A DNA stretch of 64,000 bases, taken from assembly GCF_003201475.1 (NCBI RefSeq), contig NZ_QJJK01000011.1, positions 124,001 to 188,000 of the forward strand, in the 5' to 3' direction. This stretch comes from Chelatococcus asaccharovorans. Lineage in GTDB: Bacteria; Pseudomonadota; Alphaproteobacteria; Rhizobiales; Beijerinckiaceae. The position numbers and the translations under genes were made by a program. The notes beneath the pieces are model-generated. The model was given only the letters and a program-made list of their open reading frames with translations, did not search any database and had not been told where the DNA came from. Shown in pieces: positions 27,320-36,967 of this stretch. Numbering within the stretch: the first letter of the stretch is position 1; the number at the start of each line of letters is the position of its first letter.

Positions 27320-28239
27320 CGGCGATCATGACATCCTCCGGTGCGCGGCCGAAAAGCTGGCTCAAGACCGATACCCCGAAGGACGCCTTCCAGGCCAGCG
27401 TGCAGCAGCTCTACCAGGGCTGGCGCCGCTTCACGATCCATCCGCTGGGGCTCCTGGGGCTCGGCATTATCCTCCTTCTCATCGCCACCGCCATCGCGGC
27501 CCCCTGGCTCACCCCTTACGATCCCGCCGCCCAGGACATGATGGGCCGGCTGCAGCCGCCCTCCGCGGCCCATTGGCTCGGCACGGATGAATTCGGGCGG
27601 GATGTTTTCACGCGGGTGGTCTACGGCGCACGCACGACGCTCTACATCATCATGCTGGTCACCATCATCGTGGCCCCGATCGGCCTGATCATCGGCGCCT
27701 GTGCCGGCTATCTCGGCGGCTGGGCGGACGAAGTGCTGATGCGCGTCACGGACATCTTCCTCTCCTTCCCAGGCCTCGTGCTGGCGCTCGGCTTTGCGGC
27801 GGCGCTCGGACCGGGCATCACCAACGCCATCATCGCCATCGCGCTCACCGCCTGGCCCCCGATGGCGCGTCTGGCCCGCGCCGAGGCGCTCTCGCTGCGC
27901 AACGCGGATTTCATCGCGGCCGTGCGCCTGCAGGGGGCCTCGAGAACGCGCATCATCACGCGCCACATCCTGCCGATGTGCCTGCCGTCGGTGATCGTGC
28001 GCATCACCCTCAACATGGCGGGCGTCATCCTGACGGCGGCGGGCCTCGGCTTCCTCGGCCTCGGCGCGCAGCCCCCGATGGCCGAATGGGGCGCCATGGT
28101 CTCCACCGGCCGCGAATACATGCTGGATTCCCCATGGGTCGTGGCCGCGCCCGGCATTGCCATCGCCGTGGTCAGCCTCGCCTTCAACCTCGCCGGCGAC
28201 GCGCTGCGCGACGTGCTCGATCCGAAGGGTGGCGAATGA
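27316..28239 (+). CDS. ABC transporter permease, DppC type
   Basis: A 307-residue permease starting at the ATG that overlaps the previous stop; longer readings in this frame overlap the upstream gene. It has an N-terminal cytoplasmic tail, HWLGTDEFGRDVFTRVVYGAR, the coupling helix AAVRLQGASRTRIITRHILP and LGFLGLGAQPPMAEWG. It overlaps the ATPase gene by four bases. Confidence 0.92.
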   Translation: MTAIMTSSGARPKSWLKTDTPKDAFQASVQQLYQGWRRFTIHPLGLLGLGIILLLIATAIAAPWLTPYDPAAQDMMGRLQPPSAAHWLGTDEFGRDVFTRVVYGARTTLYIIMLVTIIVAPIGLIIGACAGYLGGWADEVLMRVTDIFLSFPGLVLALGFAAALGPGITNAIIAIALTAWPPMARLARAEALSLRNADFIAAVRLQGASRTRIITRHILPMCLPSVIVRITLNMAGVILTAAGLGFLGLGAQPPMAEWGAMVSTGREYMLDSPWVVAAPGIAIAVVSLAFNLAGDALRDVLDPKGGE

Positions 28240-29117
28240 TGGACACAGCGAAGACCGCGACCAACCCTCTGATCGAAGCCAAAAATCTGCGCATCGCCTT
28301 CGGGCGCGGCGAGGCGGCGGTGGAGGTCGTGCACGGCATCTCGTTCACCCTGGGGCGCGAGAAGCTCGGTATCGTCGGCGAATCCGGCGCCGGCAAGTCG
28401 ACCATCGGCCGCGCGATCATGCGCCTGTCGCCACCGGGGGCGCGCGTCACCGCCGATCGGCTCACCTTCAAGGACGTGGACCTGCTCAAAGCGAGCGAGA
28501 AGGAGATGATGCGCCTCAGGGGCCGGCGCATCGGCCTCATCCTGCAGGACCCGAAATATTCGCTCAATCCGGTCGTGCCGGTGGGGGAGCAGATCGCCGA
28601 GACGTGGCGGCTGCATCATCCGGGACGCGCAGGCGCGCGCGAGGCGGCCGAGCGCACGCTGTCGATTCTGGAGGCTGTGAAGATCCGCGATCCCAGGCGC
28701 GTCGCGAAGCTCTATCCGCACGAGATTTCCGGCGGCATGGGCCAGCGCGTGATGATCGCCATGATGCTCATCGCCGGTCCCGATGTGCTCATTGCCGACG
28801 AGCCGACGTCGGCGCTCGACGTCACCGTGCGGCTCGAGGTGTTGACGCTGCTCGACGAGCTCATCGAAAGCCGCGGCCTCGGCCTCATCCTGATCAGCCA
28901 TGATCTCAATCTGGTGCGCCGCTTCTGCGACCGCGTCGTCATCATGTATGCCGGGCGCATCATGGAAACGCTGAAGGCCTCCGAGCTCGACAAGGCCGAG
29001 CATCCCTATACGCGCGGGCTCCTCGGCTCCCTGCCCTCGATCCACAGCGAGCAGCGCCGCCTGCCGGTGCTCACGCGCGATCCGGCCTGGCTTCTGGGAG
29101 CGGGAGCGGCGCGATGA
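28236..29117 (+). CDS. ABC transporter ATP-binding protein, DppD type
   Basis: A 293-residue ATPase with Walker [14 protein letters not shown], signature [16 protein letters not shown] and Walker [14 protein letters not shown]. The C-terminus has the [13 protein letters not shown] oligopeptide-transporter segment. The start at 28236 is the first of two tandem ATGs overlapping the dppC stop. One of only two peptide-family ATPases in the window besides NikDE. Confidence 0.91.
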   Translation: MMDTAKTATNPLIEAKNLRIAFGRGEAAVEVVHGISFTLGREKLGIVGESGAGKSTIGRAIMRLSPPGARVTADRLTFKDVDLLKASEKEMMRLRGRRIGLILQDPKYSLNPVVPVGEQIAETWRLHHPGRAGAREAAERTLSILEAVKIRDPRRVAKLYPHEISGGMGQRVMIAMMLIAGPDVLIADEPTSALDVTVRLEVLTLLDELIESRGLGLILISHDLNLVRRFCDRVVIMYAGRIMETLKASELDKAEHPYTRGLLGSLPSIHSEQRRLPVLTRDPAWLLGAGAAR

Positions 29118-29881
29118 TCGAGGTCAGGGATCTCAACATCCGCTTCGCCCATGACGCGCCACTCGTGGTCGCAGGCCTGTCGTTCAAGGTCGCGACCGGC
29201 TCGACCTTCGGCCTTGTCGGCGAGTCCGGCTGCGGCAAGTCCACCGTGCTGCGGGCGCTGGCCGGCCTCAACACCACCTATGACGGCGAGATCCTGCTGG
29301 ATGGCACGCCGCTGCCGCCGCACCGTCCGAAGACCTTCTTCAAACGCGTGCAGATGGTCTTCCAGGACCCCTACGGCTCGCTCCATCCGCGCCAGACCAT
29401 CCAGGCGCAGTTGCTGGAGCCTCTGCGCAACCAGGGGATCCACAAGCCCCTCAGCGTCGTCGGCGAGGCGCTCGAATCCGTCGGCCTTCCCCGCGCCGCC
29501 GCCTTCCGCTTTCCGCATCAGCTCTCGGGGGGCCAGCGCCAGCGCGTCGCCATCGCCCGCGCGCTGATGCTCGAACCTGAGGTGCTGCTGCTCGATGAAC
29601 CGACATCGGCGCTGGACGTCTCGGTCCAGGCGGAGATCCTCAACCTGCTGATGGACCTGCGCGATGCGCGCAATCTCACCTTCGTGCTGGTGAGCCACGA
29701 CCTCGCGGTCATCGCCCATATGTGCCACGACATCGCGGTGATGCAGGGTGGCCGCATCGTCGACAGCTTCGACGCCGCACAGTTGCGCGCCGGCACACTC
29801 AACCATCCCTATACGCGCGAGCTGCTGACGGCGAGCGAGGCCTATGGCGAGGGGCCCGCGCCGCAGGTTGAGCTGGCGTGA
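29114..29881 (+). CDS. ABC transporter ATP-binding protein, DppF type
   Basis: A 255-residue ATPase with Walker A GESGCGKSTVLRA, Q-loop MVFQDPYGSLHPRQT, signature LSGGQRQRVAIARAL and Walker [15 protein letters not shown]. It ends after HPYTRELLTAS, so it is shorter than the usual 320-residue DppF and lacks the C-terminal extension. It closes the importer operon and is followed by a repeat cluster. Confidence 0.91.
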   Translation: MIEVRDLNIRFAHDAPLVVAGLSFKVATGSTFGLVGESGCGKSTVLRALAGLNTTYDGEILLDGTPLPPHRPKTFFKRVQMVFQDPYGSLHPRQTIQAQLLEPLRNQGIHKPLSVVGEALESVGLPRAAAFRFPHQLSGGQRQRVAIARALMLEPEVLLLDEPTSALDVSVQAEILNLLMDLRDARNLTFVLVSHDLAVIAHMCHDIAVMQGGRIVDSFDAAQLRAGTLNHPYTRELLTASEAYGEGPAPQVELA

Positions 29882-29886
29882 AGCGT

Positions 29887-30210
29887 GCAGGACTGGATCC
29901 CCTTGCCTTGGGCTGAAGCCCTCGCCGGGGATGTCACCCGAGAACCGCCGCCCCTGATCCCTCCCCCTTAGGGGGAGGGTGGCCTCGCGACAGCGAGGTC
30001 GGGTGGGGGTACCAGGCCGAAAGCTATGCTCCGGCCGCCATGCAACACTTACGCCCAGCCGGCGGGTCGACCCCACCCGGCGCCTATGGCGCCACCCTCC
30101 CCCAAGGGGGAGGGATCAGCGCCGCGTCCCGGGCAGCGAGGATCGGCGCGGCTCATCCCGCATGTCGTCCCCGGCGTCGCACAGCGACGGAAAGGGGATC
30201 CATCACCAGC
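29887..30210. repeat. Composite cluster of intergenic palindromic repeats (families A and B)
   Basis: The gap 29882-30238 holds no gene. Family A half-elements lie at each side: GGATCCCCTTGCC and CCGGGGATGTCAC near 29895-29938, and GTCGTCCCCGGCGTCGC with GGAAAGGGGATCCA near 30164-30204. Between them are a full family B hairpin at 29957-30012 and an inverted shortened copy at 30071-30117. The whole cluster is roughly mirror-symmetric. Confidence 0.72.
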
Positions 30211-30238
30211 GCAAATGCTTGTCGAGCGCGGTGCTATT

Positions 30239-31015
30239 CTAATGCCCGGCGGGAAAGCCGAGCTCCGTATAGATCCGCCGGCAGTATTCGCCGAAGTTCT
30301 CATGCGTCTTCAAGGCGACGGTGCGTTCGCCGGGGAAGGTAATCGGGAAATAATCGGCCATGCGGGCGGGGCCGGCCGTCAGCACGGCGCAGTGGGTGCC
30401 GAGGAACACGGCTTCCTGGATGCTGTGGGTGACGAAGATGATCGTCTTGCCGCTCTCGCCCCAGATCCTGAGCATCTCGATATGCATGAGCTCGCGCGTC
30501 ATGGCGTCGAGCGCGCCGAAGGGCTCGTCCATGAGGATGAGTTTCGGATCATGGATCAAGGCGCGGGCAATGGCGGCGCGCTGCTGCATGCCGCCTGAGA
30601 GCTCCTGCGGGTACTTTTCCGCGAAGCCGCCGAGACCGACCATGGCGAGGAGGTGTTTCGCCCGCTCACGCGCCTCGCGCATCGGCAGGCCGACGATCTC
30701 CGCCGGCAACAGCACATTGTCCATGATGGTGCGCCACTTCAGAAGCAGCGCCTGCTGGAACACCATGCCGACGTCCCGCCCGGGGTTGAACGGCGTGTCC
30801 GCATTGCCGATCGCCACCGTGCCGCCATCGGCCGTGTGCAGGCCGGCAAGGATCTTGAGCACCGTGGTCTTGCCGCAGCCGGAGGGGCCGACGAGCGAGA
30901 CCATCTCGCCCTCGGCGATATCCATGGTCACGTCCGAGACGGCGAGGAATTCGCGCGCCCCGGAGCCATAGACCTTGCGCACGTTGCGCAGGCTGATGAA
31001 GGGCTCCCCGCTCAT
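30239..31015 (-). CDS. ABC transporter ATP-binding protein, SsuB/TauB/ThiZ type
   Basis: A 258-residue ATPase with Walker A GPSGCGKTTVLKI, signature LSGGMQQRAAIARAL and Walker B LILMDEPFGALD. The start at ATG 31015 overlaps the upstream stop by four bases; a longer reading would run through the previous gene. It belongs with the permease at 34133-34948 and the binding protein at 35957-36967, although these are separated by three enzyme genes and by strand. Confidence 0.9.
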   Translation of the reverse strand: MSGEPFISLRNVRKVYGSGAREFLAVSDVTMDIAEGEMVSLVGPSGCGKTTVLKILAGLHTADGGTVAIGNADTPFNPGRDVGMVFQQALLLKWRTIMDNVLLPAEIVGLPMREARERAKHLLAMVGLGGFAEKYPQELSGGMQQRAAIARALIHDPKLILMDEPFGALDAMTRELMHIEMLRIWGESGKTIIFVTHSIQEAVFLGTHCAVLTAGPARMADYFPITFPGERTVALKTHENFGEYCRRIYTELGFPAGH

Positions 31016-32076
31016 GCCAGCCACCGCGCGAGATTGGCCCGGACGAAGTCGTCGTCGCCGAGATCGGCATGCTCCACGCGCACGCGGTCGATCTCGGCCT
31101 TCTGGCCCGGCCCGAGGCCCTCTTCGGGATCGAGACACCAGATGCCCTCGAGCAGACCTTGCAGGCGCAGGATCTCGTGGCAGCCGGCAATGCAGCCGTG
31201 GAAGTTATTGGCCACGTCGAAGAAGGCGGCGTTGCAGTCCGTCACGCGCGCGTCGAGCGCCAGCAGGTCCGCATCGACATGGCCCGCCTCGCGCGCCGCG
31301 CGGCAGCGCTGCATCAGCTCCACCGCCTTCGATGTCCAGACCGACCAGTGGCCGAGCAGGCCGCCGCGGAAGCGCACGCGCGCCGTCTCGCCGTTGCCGC
31401 GGCGCACATCGAAGGGCGTCACCAGATCGAGCACGATGTGGTCATCGTTGCCAGTATAGAGCGTGACGCGATCCTCGGCGCGGGCCAGTGCCACGCCGCG
31501 CGCGACATCGAGCGTGCGATAGCGGTGGAAGGGTGCCACCTTGATCGCCACCACATTGTCGATCGCCGCGAAGCGCTGCCAGAAATCGACGCCGAGCGTC
31601 ATGCCGCCGACGGCGCTCTGCAGATAGAAGCCGATGAGCGGGATCTCCCGCGCCACCGCCTCGCAATGGGCGATCAGCGCATCGACGCTGCTGCCCTTCA
31701 TCGCCGCGAGGCTGAGGAGGCCGGCGTGGTAGCCATTGGCGACGGCGATCTTCGCCTCGCTGATCGCCTGGTCGGTCGTGCCGCAGAGGCCCGCGACCAT
31801 GACCAGCGGCCGGTCCGTCCAGGCCCGCGCCGTCTCGGCGGCGAGCTTCAGCACCGGCTCGTAGAGCCCGACATCGCGGATGGCGAATTGTGTGGTGTGC
31901 ACACCGACGGCGAGCCCACCGACGCCCGCGTCGAGATAATAGCGCGTCAGGGCACGCTGGCGGCGCTCGTCGAGCTGGCGCCCCGCATCGAGGGCCAGCG
32001 GATGCGCCGGGATGACGGCGCCTTCACGCAGAAGGCCGAGAACGTCCGGGCTCAGGTCCGTGTGATGCAATCCCAT
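31012..32076 (-). CDS. DapA-superfamily (dihydrodipicolinate synthase-like) enzyme
   Basis: A 354-residue TIM-barrel protein, longer than DapA. The Schiff-base lysine is in VAIKVAPFHRYRTL and the catalytic tyrosine in IPLIGFYLQSA, so it should be a lyase or aldolase on a 2-oxo acid. The start was taken at ATG 32076, preceded by AAGAGG at 7 bp; an in-frame ATG at 32121 is possible. About 55 extra C-terminal residues follow the barrel, including ANNFHGCIAGCHEI. It is inside the TetR-regulated cluster and shares four bases with the ATPase gene. The substrate is unknown. Confidence 0.8.
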   Translation of the reverse strand: MGLHHTDLSPDVLGLLREGAVIPAHPLALDAGRQLDERRQRALTRYYLDAGVGGLAVGVHTTQFAIRDVGLYEPVLKLAAETARAWTDRPLVMVAGLCGTTDQAISEAKIAVANGYHAGLLSLAAMKGSSVDALIAHCEAVAREIPLIGFYLQSAVGGMTLGVDFWQRFAAIDNVVAIKVAPFHRYRTLDVARGVALARAEDRVTLYTGNDDHIVLDLVTPFDVRRGNGETARVRFRGGLLGHWSVWTSKAVELMQRCRAAREAGHVDADLLALDARVTDCNAAFFDVANNFHGCIAGCHEILRLQGLLEGIWCLDPEEGLGPGQKAEIDRVRVEHADLGDDDFVRANLARWLA

Positions 32077-32236
32077 GATCAAGCCTCTTGCTTCAGCCTC
32101 TGCAGCAGTCCATCGCGCCATCCTGGACTATTCCCGCGAACGCCGGTTCGCCGGACATGGTCCAAGTCCTTATCTCTACGCATTGGCTTCACGCGAACCG
32201 GTTTCCACTTCGCTTGACAATGCTCCTGAGCCGCCC

Positions 32237-33085
32237 TCAGCCGTATTCGGGCCCGGCGCCGGCCATGAATTCTTCACCGATACCAGCAACATGATGCGCA
32301 CCGCGCAGCATGCGCAGGAACGGGCGCTCCTCGACGAAGCCACGCGCAATCAGATGCGCGCGCAAGACGCCGCGATCCGCCGCGAGATCGATCACCAATT
32401 CGCCGGCCTCGCCGGCCAGAATGTCATCCACCAGCGCCGTCGCACGCGCCTCGTCGGGCGCGAGGATCGGGCCGAGCTGGCGCGCCTTGCGGCCGTCGCG
32501 CACCAGCGCAATCGCCTCGCCTTTCCTATAAAGCTGCGAGCCCGCGCGGCCCGCCATCTCAGTCAAAACCGCCGCGCGGCTGAAACCGAAGGCGGCCGCG
32601 TCGGCCGCGACGAGCGCCGCGACATCCCCCGCCCCGCACCCACGCGGCGTATCCGGCTTCGACAGGCCAGCCGCCTTGCGGCGCAGACGCACGAGTTCGC
32701 CCGCCGGCCGGAAGCCCAGCTGCTCATAGACCGTGGCGCCTGCCGGGGTCGCATCGAGCCAGCAGGTCAGGGACCTCTGGTCGGCAACGTCGAGGCAATG
32801 CCGCATCAGCGCCGTCGCCAGCCCCCGGCGACGCCAGTCCGCATGGACCAGCACGAGGCTGATCCAGGCAGCGGACGCATAGGGCAAGAGCGCGGCAGTG
32901 GCCACCACCGGGCCATCAGGGGCGCGCGCGGCGAAGACATCGGCCATCGCCAGAAACAGCCGCCAGTCATCCGCCGTCTGGTTCCAGCCGGCGGCGTCGG
33001 ACAGGGCAAGCCCCGCCGCCGCCTCGCCGGGCTGGAGACGGCCAAGGCTGACGCCGTCCAGGGTTATGGCCTCAGTAGCGCCCAT
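32237..33085 (-). CDS. Two-domain GNAT acetyltransferase
   Basis: A 282-residue protein. The N-terminal GNAT domain (about 1-130) has the acetyl-CoA loop [20 protein letters not shown] and the end [12 protein letters not shown] second, divergent GNAT-like half (about 150-270) ends in [14 protein letters not shown], as in YitH-type two-domain acetyltransferases. The acceptor is unknown. The gene overlaps the SDR gene upstream by 14 bases, so it belongs to the same operon as the importer. It lies 160 bp before the DapA-like gene. Confidence 0.8.
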   Translation of the reverse strand: MGATEAITLDGVSLGRLQPGEAAAGLALSDAAGWNQTADDWRLFLAMADVFAARAPDGPVVATAALLPYASAAWISLVLVHADWRRRGLATALMRHCLDVADQRSLTCWLDATPAGATVYEQLGFRPAGELVRLRRKAAGLSKPDTPRGCGAGDVAALVAADAAAFGFSRAAVLTEMAGRAGSQLYRKGEAIALVRDGRKARQLGPILAPDEARATALVDDILAGEAGELVIDLAADRGVLRAHLIARGFVEERPFLRMLRGAHHVAGIGEEFMAGAGPEYG

Positions 33086-34136
33086 CCCGCACCTCGAATT
33101 TGGTCGGCTTGCCGTGGCTTGGCATCTCGCGCGCCACCCAGTCGGCCGTCCATTCGATCATCTGCGCGGTCGAGACAATCGGCTCCCCGAACAGGCTCAC
33201 CGCAAGCGAGGTATCGGTGAGCCAGGCGGTCGGCGCCTCCGTGCCGGTGATGACGGGGGTCGTGCCCAGCCGCTCGCCCATGCGCACGGCGAGATCGCGC
33301 ACCGCCAGGATTTCGGAGCCGCTGACATTGATCGGGGTCGTCGGCGTGGTGCAATGCTTCAGGCAACGCAGAGCCTGGGCCGAGGCATCCCCCTGCCAGA
33401 TCACATTGACATGGCCCATGGTGACGTCGATGGGCTTGCCCGCGAGGACCTTCGTGGCGATGTCGTGCAGCACGCCGTAACGCATGTCGATGGCATAGTT
33501 CAGCCGGAAGAGCCGGCCCGGCGTGCCGAACTTTCCCGAGAAATACTCGAAAAAGCGCTCACGCCCCACGCAGGACTGGGCATATTCGCCCGGCGGATCG
33601 GCGGCGACGCTCTCATCGGCGCCGCGCCCGTCCACGGGCACGAAGGGATAGACGCAGCCCGTGGAGAAGGCGACGATGCGCGAGCCGCGGAAAGCCTGCG
33701 CCACGATGCCGGGCACATGGACGTTCATCGCCCAGGTCAATCCAAGATCACCACCGGCACCGAACTTGCGCCCCGCCATGAAGATGATGTTGTCGACCTT
33801 GGGGAGCGCCGCGACGGCCGCCTCGTCGAGAAGGTCGCAGACGATGGTCTCGATGCCCCGCGCCTCGAGCGCGTCCTTCAAGCCGGGCTCGGAGAAGCGC
33901 GCCACGCCGATGACACGCCTGTGCGGCGCGGCCGCCTTGGCGAGACCGGCGACAGTCGGCCCCATCTTGCCGCCCACCCCGACGATCATGATGTCGCCGT
34001 CGACATCAGCGAGATCATCGATCAGGGCCTGCGAGGGCCGGCACAGCAGATCGTCGAGTTCGGCGATCGACGTGATGCGCGCCGGCAGGGATGTGGCCGT
34101 CAGCACGGAAGGCGTGGTTGTCACGATGGACCTCAT
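33072..34136 (-). CDS. Extended SDR (NAD-dependent epimerase/dehydratase-like), catalytic Lys missing
   Basis: A 354-residue protein with a Rossmann motif GVGGKMG (53-59) after about 45 extra N-terminal residues. The SDR strand [12 protein letters not shown] follows. The YxxxK position reads Tyr185-A-Q-S-Cys189, so the usual catalytic lysine is a cysteine. The C-terminal half keeps the substrate-domain layout (PINVSGSE). It may be an atypical reductase or epimerase, or a non-catalytic NAD sensor. It overlaps the permease gene by four bases and the GNAT gene by 14. Confidence 0.82.
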   Translation of the reverse strand: MRSIVTTTPSVLTATSLPARITSIAELDDLLCRPSQALIDDLADVDGDIMIVGVGGKMGPTVAGLAKAAAPHRRVIGVARFSEPGLKDALEARGIETIVCDLLDEAAVAALPKVDNIIFMAGRKFGAGGDLGLTWAMNVHVPGIVAQAFRGSRIVAFSTGCVYPFVPVDGRGADESVAADPPGEYAQSCVGRERFFEYFSGKFGTPGRLFRLNYAIDMRYGVLHDIATKVLAGKPIDVTMGHVNVIWQGDASAQALRCLKHCTTPTTPINVSGSEILAVRDLAVRMGERLGTTPVITGTEAPTAWLTDTSLAVSLFGEPIVSTAQMIEWTADWVAREMPSHGKPTKFEVRDGRY

Positions 34137-34948
34137 TGAATGCGGACATCCCTCACGATCACCAGCCGCTCCAGCAGGAGCACCAGCGCGTACAGCAGGA
34201 CACCGAGAAGCGTGAGGAGGATGACGGCCATCAGCATGGCCGGCGTGTCGAGCGATGCCTGCACCTGGATCATCAGGTAGCCGAGGCCGCGCTCCGAGGC
34301 GATGAACTCGCCGACGGTGGCGCCCGCAACCGCCAGGATGGCGCCGACCTTCATGCCCGAGAACACGTAAGGCAGGGCGCCGGGGAGCTGGATCTTGCGG
34401 AACAGCTGCCAGCGCGTGCCCTTGAGCGAGCGCACGAGATCGAGCAGGTCGGGATCGACCTCACCGAGGCCGCGCGCCGTCGTCAAAAGGATCGGGAAGA
34501 AGCAGATGCTGAAGGCAATCAGAATATTCGGGACGATGCCGTAGCTGAACCACACGATGAACAGCGGGCCGAGCGCCACCTTCGGAATCATGTTCAAGGT
34601 CACGAACAACGGCAGGAAGATCAGCGCCAGCCAGCGTGACCATGAGAACATCAACGCCAGGGTCACGCCGATGAAGACACCGAGCGCGTAGCCGCCGAAT
34701 ATTTCCGTAGCGGTGACAAGGGTATTCGAGACCCAGGCGTACTGGGCCGAGCCGAGCGTCGCCAGCGTCGCCGCAGGCGACGGCAGGATGAAGGCGGGTA
34801 TGGCGAACCAGTCGACCGCCCATTGCCAGAAGGCGAGGACGGCGAGATGCACCGCGACGATGACGCCGATGCGGCCGGCTGAACGCCAGCGCGCCGCGAT
34901 CACCTCGGCGGACTGGTCGCGGACGAGAGGGATAGTTTGCTCCGACAC
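34133..34948 (-). CDS. ABC transporter permease, SsuC/TauC/ThiX type
   Basis: A membrane protein with six helices and the coupling loop [36 protein letters not shown] (about residues 160-195). I chose the GTG at 34948, which has AAAGGA 8-9 bp upstream and gives 271 residues. The longer ATG at 35005 lies inside a perfect dyad that looks like the TetR operator. It is the first gene of the operon running down to 30239 and forms the channel for the importer whose binding protein is encoded divergently at 35957. Confidence 0.88.
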   Translation of the reverse strand: MSEQTIPLVRDQSAEVIAARWRSAGRIGVIVAVHLAVLAFWQWAVDWFAIPAFILPSPAATLATLGSAQYAWVSNTLVTATEIFGGYALGVFIGVTLALMFSWSRWLALIFLPLFVTLNMIPKVALGPLFIVWFSYGIVPNILIAFSICFFPILLTTARGLGEVDPDLLDLVRSLKGTRWQLFRKIQLPGALPYVFSGMKVGAILAVAGATVGEFIASERGLGYLMIQVQASLDTPAMLMAVILLTLLGVLLYALVLLLERLVIVRDVRIQ

Positions 34949-35000
34949 CGTTCCCGTTCCTTTCAGGATTGCAGGAAGGCTAGCGGAAGCGAACGCAGAT

Positions 35001-35018
35001 ATCAACTAGATAGTTGAT
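35001..35018. promoter_or_regulatory. Perfect 8-2-8 inverted repeat, candidate TetR operator 1
   Basis: ATCAACTA-GA-TAGTTGAT is a perfect dyad between the tetR stop codon and the permease operon. Its core CAAC-Y-A-N2-T-R-GTTG recurs at 35734-35747 upstream of tetR. This geometry resembles RutR-type operators. Confidence 0.7.
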
Positions 35019-35674
35019 TATTTGATGAGGATCGAGCTCATCACAAGGTCGACGATGTGGCGACGCCGCGCCTTCAAGGCGGCCTGTGCCATGAGGTCTT
35101 TCTTGAAGATCGCCGACAGCGTCGGCGCATTGGAAAAGTAGAAATAGCCGAGGCCGGCGATCGAAATATAGAGCTGCATCGGGTCGATCCCGGGCCGGAA
35201 AACGCCCGCCGCCGTGCCCTTTTCCAAGGTTTCGGCAATCAGCGCCACGAAGGGCGAATGCATCTCCGGCAACATCGACGACGACCGTACGTGGGTGGCG
35301 CCATGGCGGTTCTCGTCGTTCAGCAGCGCCACGAAATCGGGATGGTCCTTGAGATGGTCGAACGACGTCTCGATCAGGCGCTTGATGGCTTTGTCCGGCG
35401 CCAGGCCGCGCAGATTGAGCGTACGCTCCTGCGCGCGGATCTCGTCGTAGATCCATTCGAGGACGGCGAGATAGAGGCCGTCCTTGTCGCCGAAATAGTG
35501 ATAGACGAGTTGCTTGTTGACCCCGGCGCGCGCCGCGATCTCATCGACCCGGGCCCCGGCCAGCCCCTTCTGCGCGAATTCGACGCGGGCGGCCGCCATC
35601 AGGGCCTGCCGGCTCGCCACGGGGTCGCGCCGGGCACGCGGCCCCCGGGTTCCCGTACTGATCACCTCAGCCAT
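35018..35674 (-). CDS. TetR family transcriptional regulator
   Basis: A 218-residue regulator. The N-terminal HTH region (about residues 22-65) contains VDEIAARAGVNKQLVYHYFGDKDGLY, followed by a TetR ligand-binding domain. The start at ATG 35674 follows a strong AAGGAGG site; a longer reading to 35770 includes the promoter. It sits between the permease/enzyme operon and the divergent binding protein gene. Matching dyads on both sides suggest it represses both units and itself. The N-terminus has a basic GTRGPRARRDP arm. Confidence 0.9.
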   Translation of the reverse strand: MAEVISTGTRGPRARRDPVASRQALMAAARVEFAQKGLAGARVDEIAARAGVNKQLVYHYFGDKDGLYLAVLEWIYDEIRAQERTLNLRGLAPDKAIKRLIETSFDHLKDHPDFVALLNDENRHGATHVRSSSMLPEMHSPFVALIAETLEKGTAAGVFRPGIDPMQLYISIAGLGYFYFSNAPTLSAIFKKDLMAQAALKARRRHIVDLVMSSILIK

Positions 35675-35733
35675 CACGACCTCCTTCAGCGCTGCTCGCC
35701 CGCCGGCGAGCTTATCACTTCGTCGCAAATTAC

Positions 35734-35747
35734 CAACCAACTGGTTG
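35734..35747. promoter_or_regulatory. Inverted repeat, candidate TetR operator 2
   Basis: CAACCA-AC-TGGTTG is a perfect 6-2-6 dyad in the gap between tetR and the divergent substrate-binding protein gene. It matches the core of the dyad at 35001-35018. A TTGACG box that could be the -35 of the rightward promoter begins 8 bp further on. Confidence 0.65.
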
Positions 35748-35956
35748 AAAAGTATTTGACGCCCTCGCACGGGGTTGGTAGCGATTTATGGATCGCGCGA
35801 CAAGCACGACGGCCATGGGACCACAATGGCCATGGGACCAAGATGGCCGTGAGACCACAATCGCGACACAGAGGCCCGACCGCCGTCATCCCGTGCGGGA
35901 GAAACCAGCCGCTCGTGATGTATCGGCGCGCTTTCGACGAACAGAGGGGAATTGTC

Positions 35957-36967
35957 ATGAAGATTGTCCAGATGATCGGCACCGCCGTGCTGGCTTTGTC
36001 CGTCGCCAGCGGTTCAGCTCAAGCCGCCGAGAAGCTCAACCTCATCCTCAACTGGACACCGACGGCCGACCATGCACCTTATTACTACGCGAAGGCGCAG
36101 GGCTGGTACGAGAAGGCGGGCATCGACCTCAACATTGAGGTTGGCAAGGGATCGGGCGTCGCCGCGCAGAAGGTTGGCGCCGGCCAGTCCGAGCTCGGCA
36201 TCGCCGATCTCGCCACGGCCATCGTGGCGCGTGGCAAGGGGGCCGACGTCGTCGCCGTGATGAGCGTCTACGCCAACACGCCGCAGGGCTTCTACTGGCT
36301 GAAGAGCTCGGGCATCAACGGCGCCAAGGATTTCCCCGGGCACAAGATCGGCAATCCTCCAGGCGATGCCTCGCGCGTGATGTGGCCGGCCTTCGCCAAG
36401 GCCGCCGGCATCGATCCGAAGGCGGTGAGTTTCGTCAATATCACCCCCCAGGCCAAGATGGCCTCGCTGAAGAGCAAGGCCGTCGACATCATCAGCGACT
36501 TCTATAACGAGCATGACCTGAAGGTGCGCGAGTTCGGCGCCGATCTCGGCTATCTCCCGTGGAAGGACGTGGGCCTCAACCCCTACGGCAATTCGATCAT
36601 CGTCAACGGCGCCTATCTCGCCAAGAACGAGAAGGTCATCGATGCCTTCGTGAAGGTCAGCCAGAAGGCGTTCGCCGCCTGCGTCGCCGATGTCAATCCG
36701 TGCCTCGACGCGCTGATCGCTGCCACCTCCGGGCTCGACCGGCAGGTGCAGACCAACCAGTGGGAGCGCATCAAGGAGATGATGACGGACGAGTTCACCG
36801 TCGCCAAGTCGCTCGGCTGGATCGACGCCGACCGCGTCAAGAAGGACTACGAGCTCGTCTTGACGATGATCGGCCTCGACAAGCCCTTCGACGCCACGAC
36901 CATCGTGACCACAAAGTTCCTCGATCCGTCGGTGAAGATGGACGCGAGCAAGGTGAAGAAGCAGTAG
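35957..36967 (+). CDS. ABC transporter substrate-binding protein, NMT1/THI5-like
   Basis: A 336-residue exported protein with a signal peptide (about 1-23, ending GSAQAA). The NMT1/THI5 start LNLILNWTPTADHAPYYYAKAQGWYEKAGID then covers about residues 27-58, as in binding proteins for thiamine pyrimidine precursors, riboflavin and related small molecules. The start at ATG 35957 is where the signal peptide begins; a much longer open frame upstream overlaps tetR and is not used. Its permease and ATPase are in the operon on the other strand. The ligand is unproven. Confidence 0.88.
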   Translation: MKIVQMIGTAVLALSVASGSAQAAEKLNLILNWTPTADHAPYYYAKAQGWYEKAGIDLNIEVGKGSGVAAQKVGAGQSELGIADLATAIVARGKGADVVAVMSVYANTPQGFYWLKSSGINGAKDFPGHKIGNPPGDASRVMWPAFAKAAGIDPKAVSFVNITPQAKMASLKSKAVDIISDFYNEHDLKVREFGADLGYLPWKDVGLNPYGNSIIVNGAYLAKNEKVIDAFVKVSQKAFAACVADVNPCLDALIAATSGLDRQVQTNQWERIKEMMTDEFTVAKSLGWIDADRVKKDYELVLTMIGLDKPFDATTIVTTKFLDPSVKMDASKVKKQ

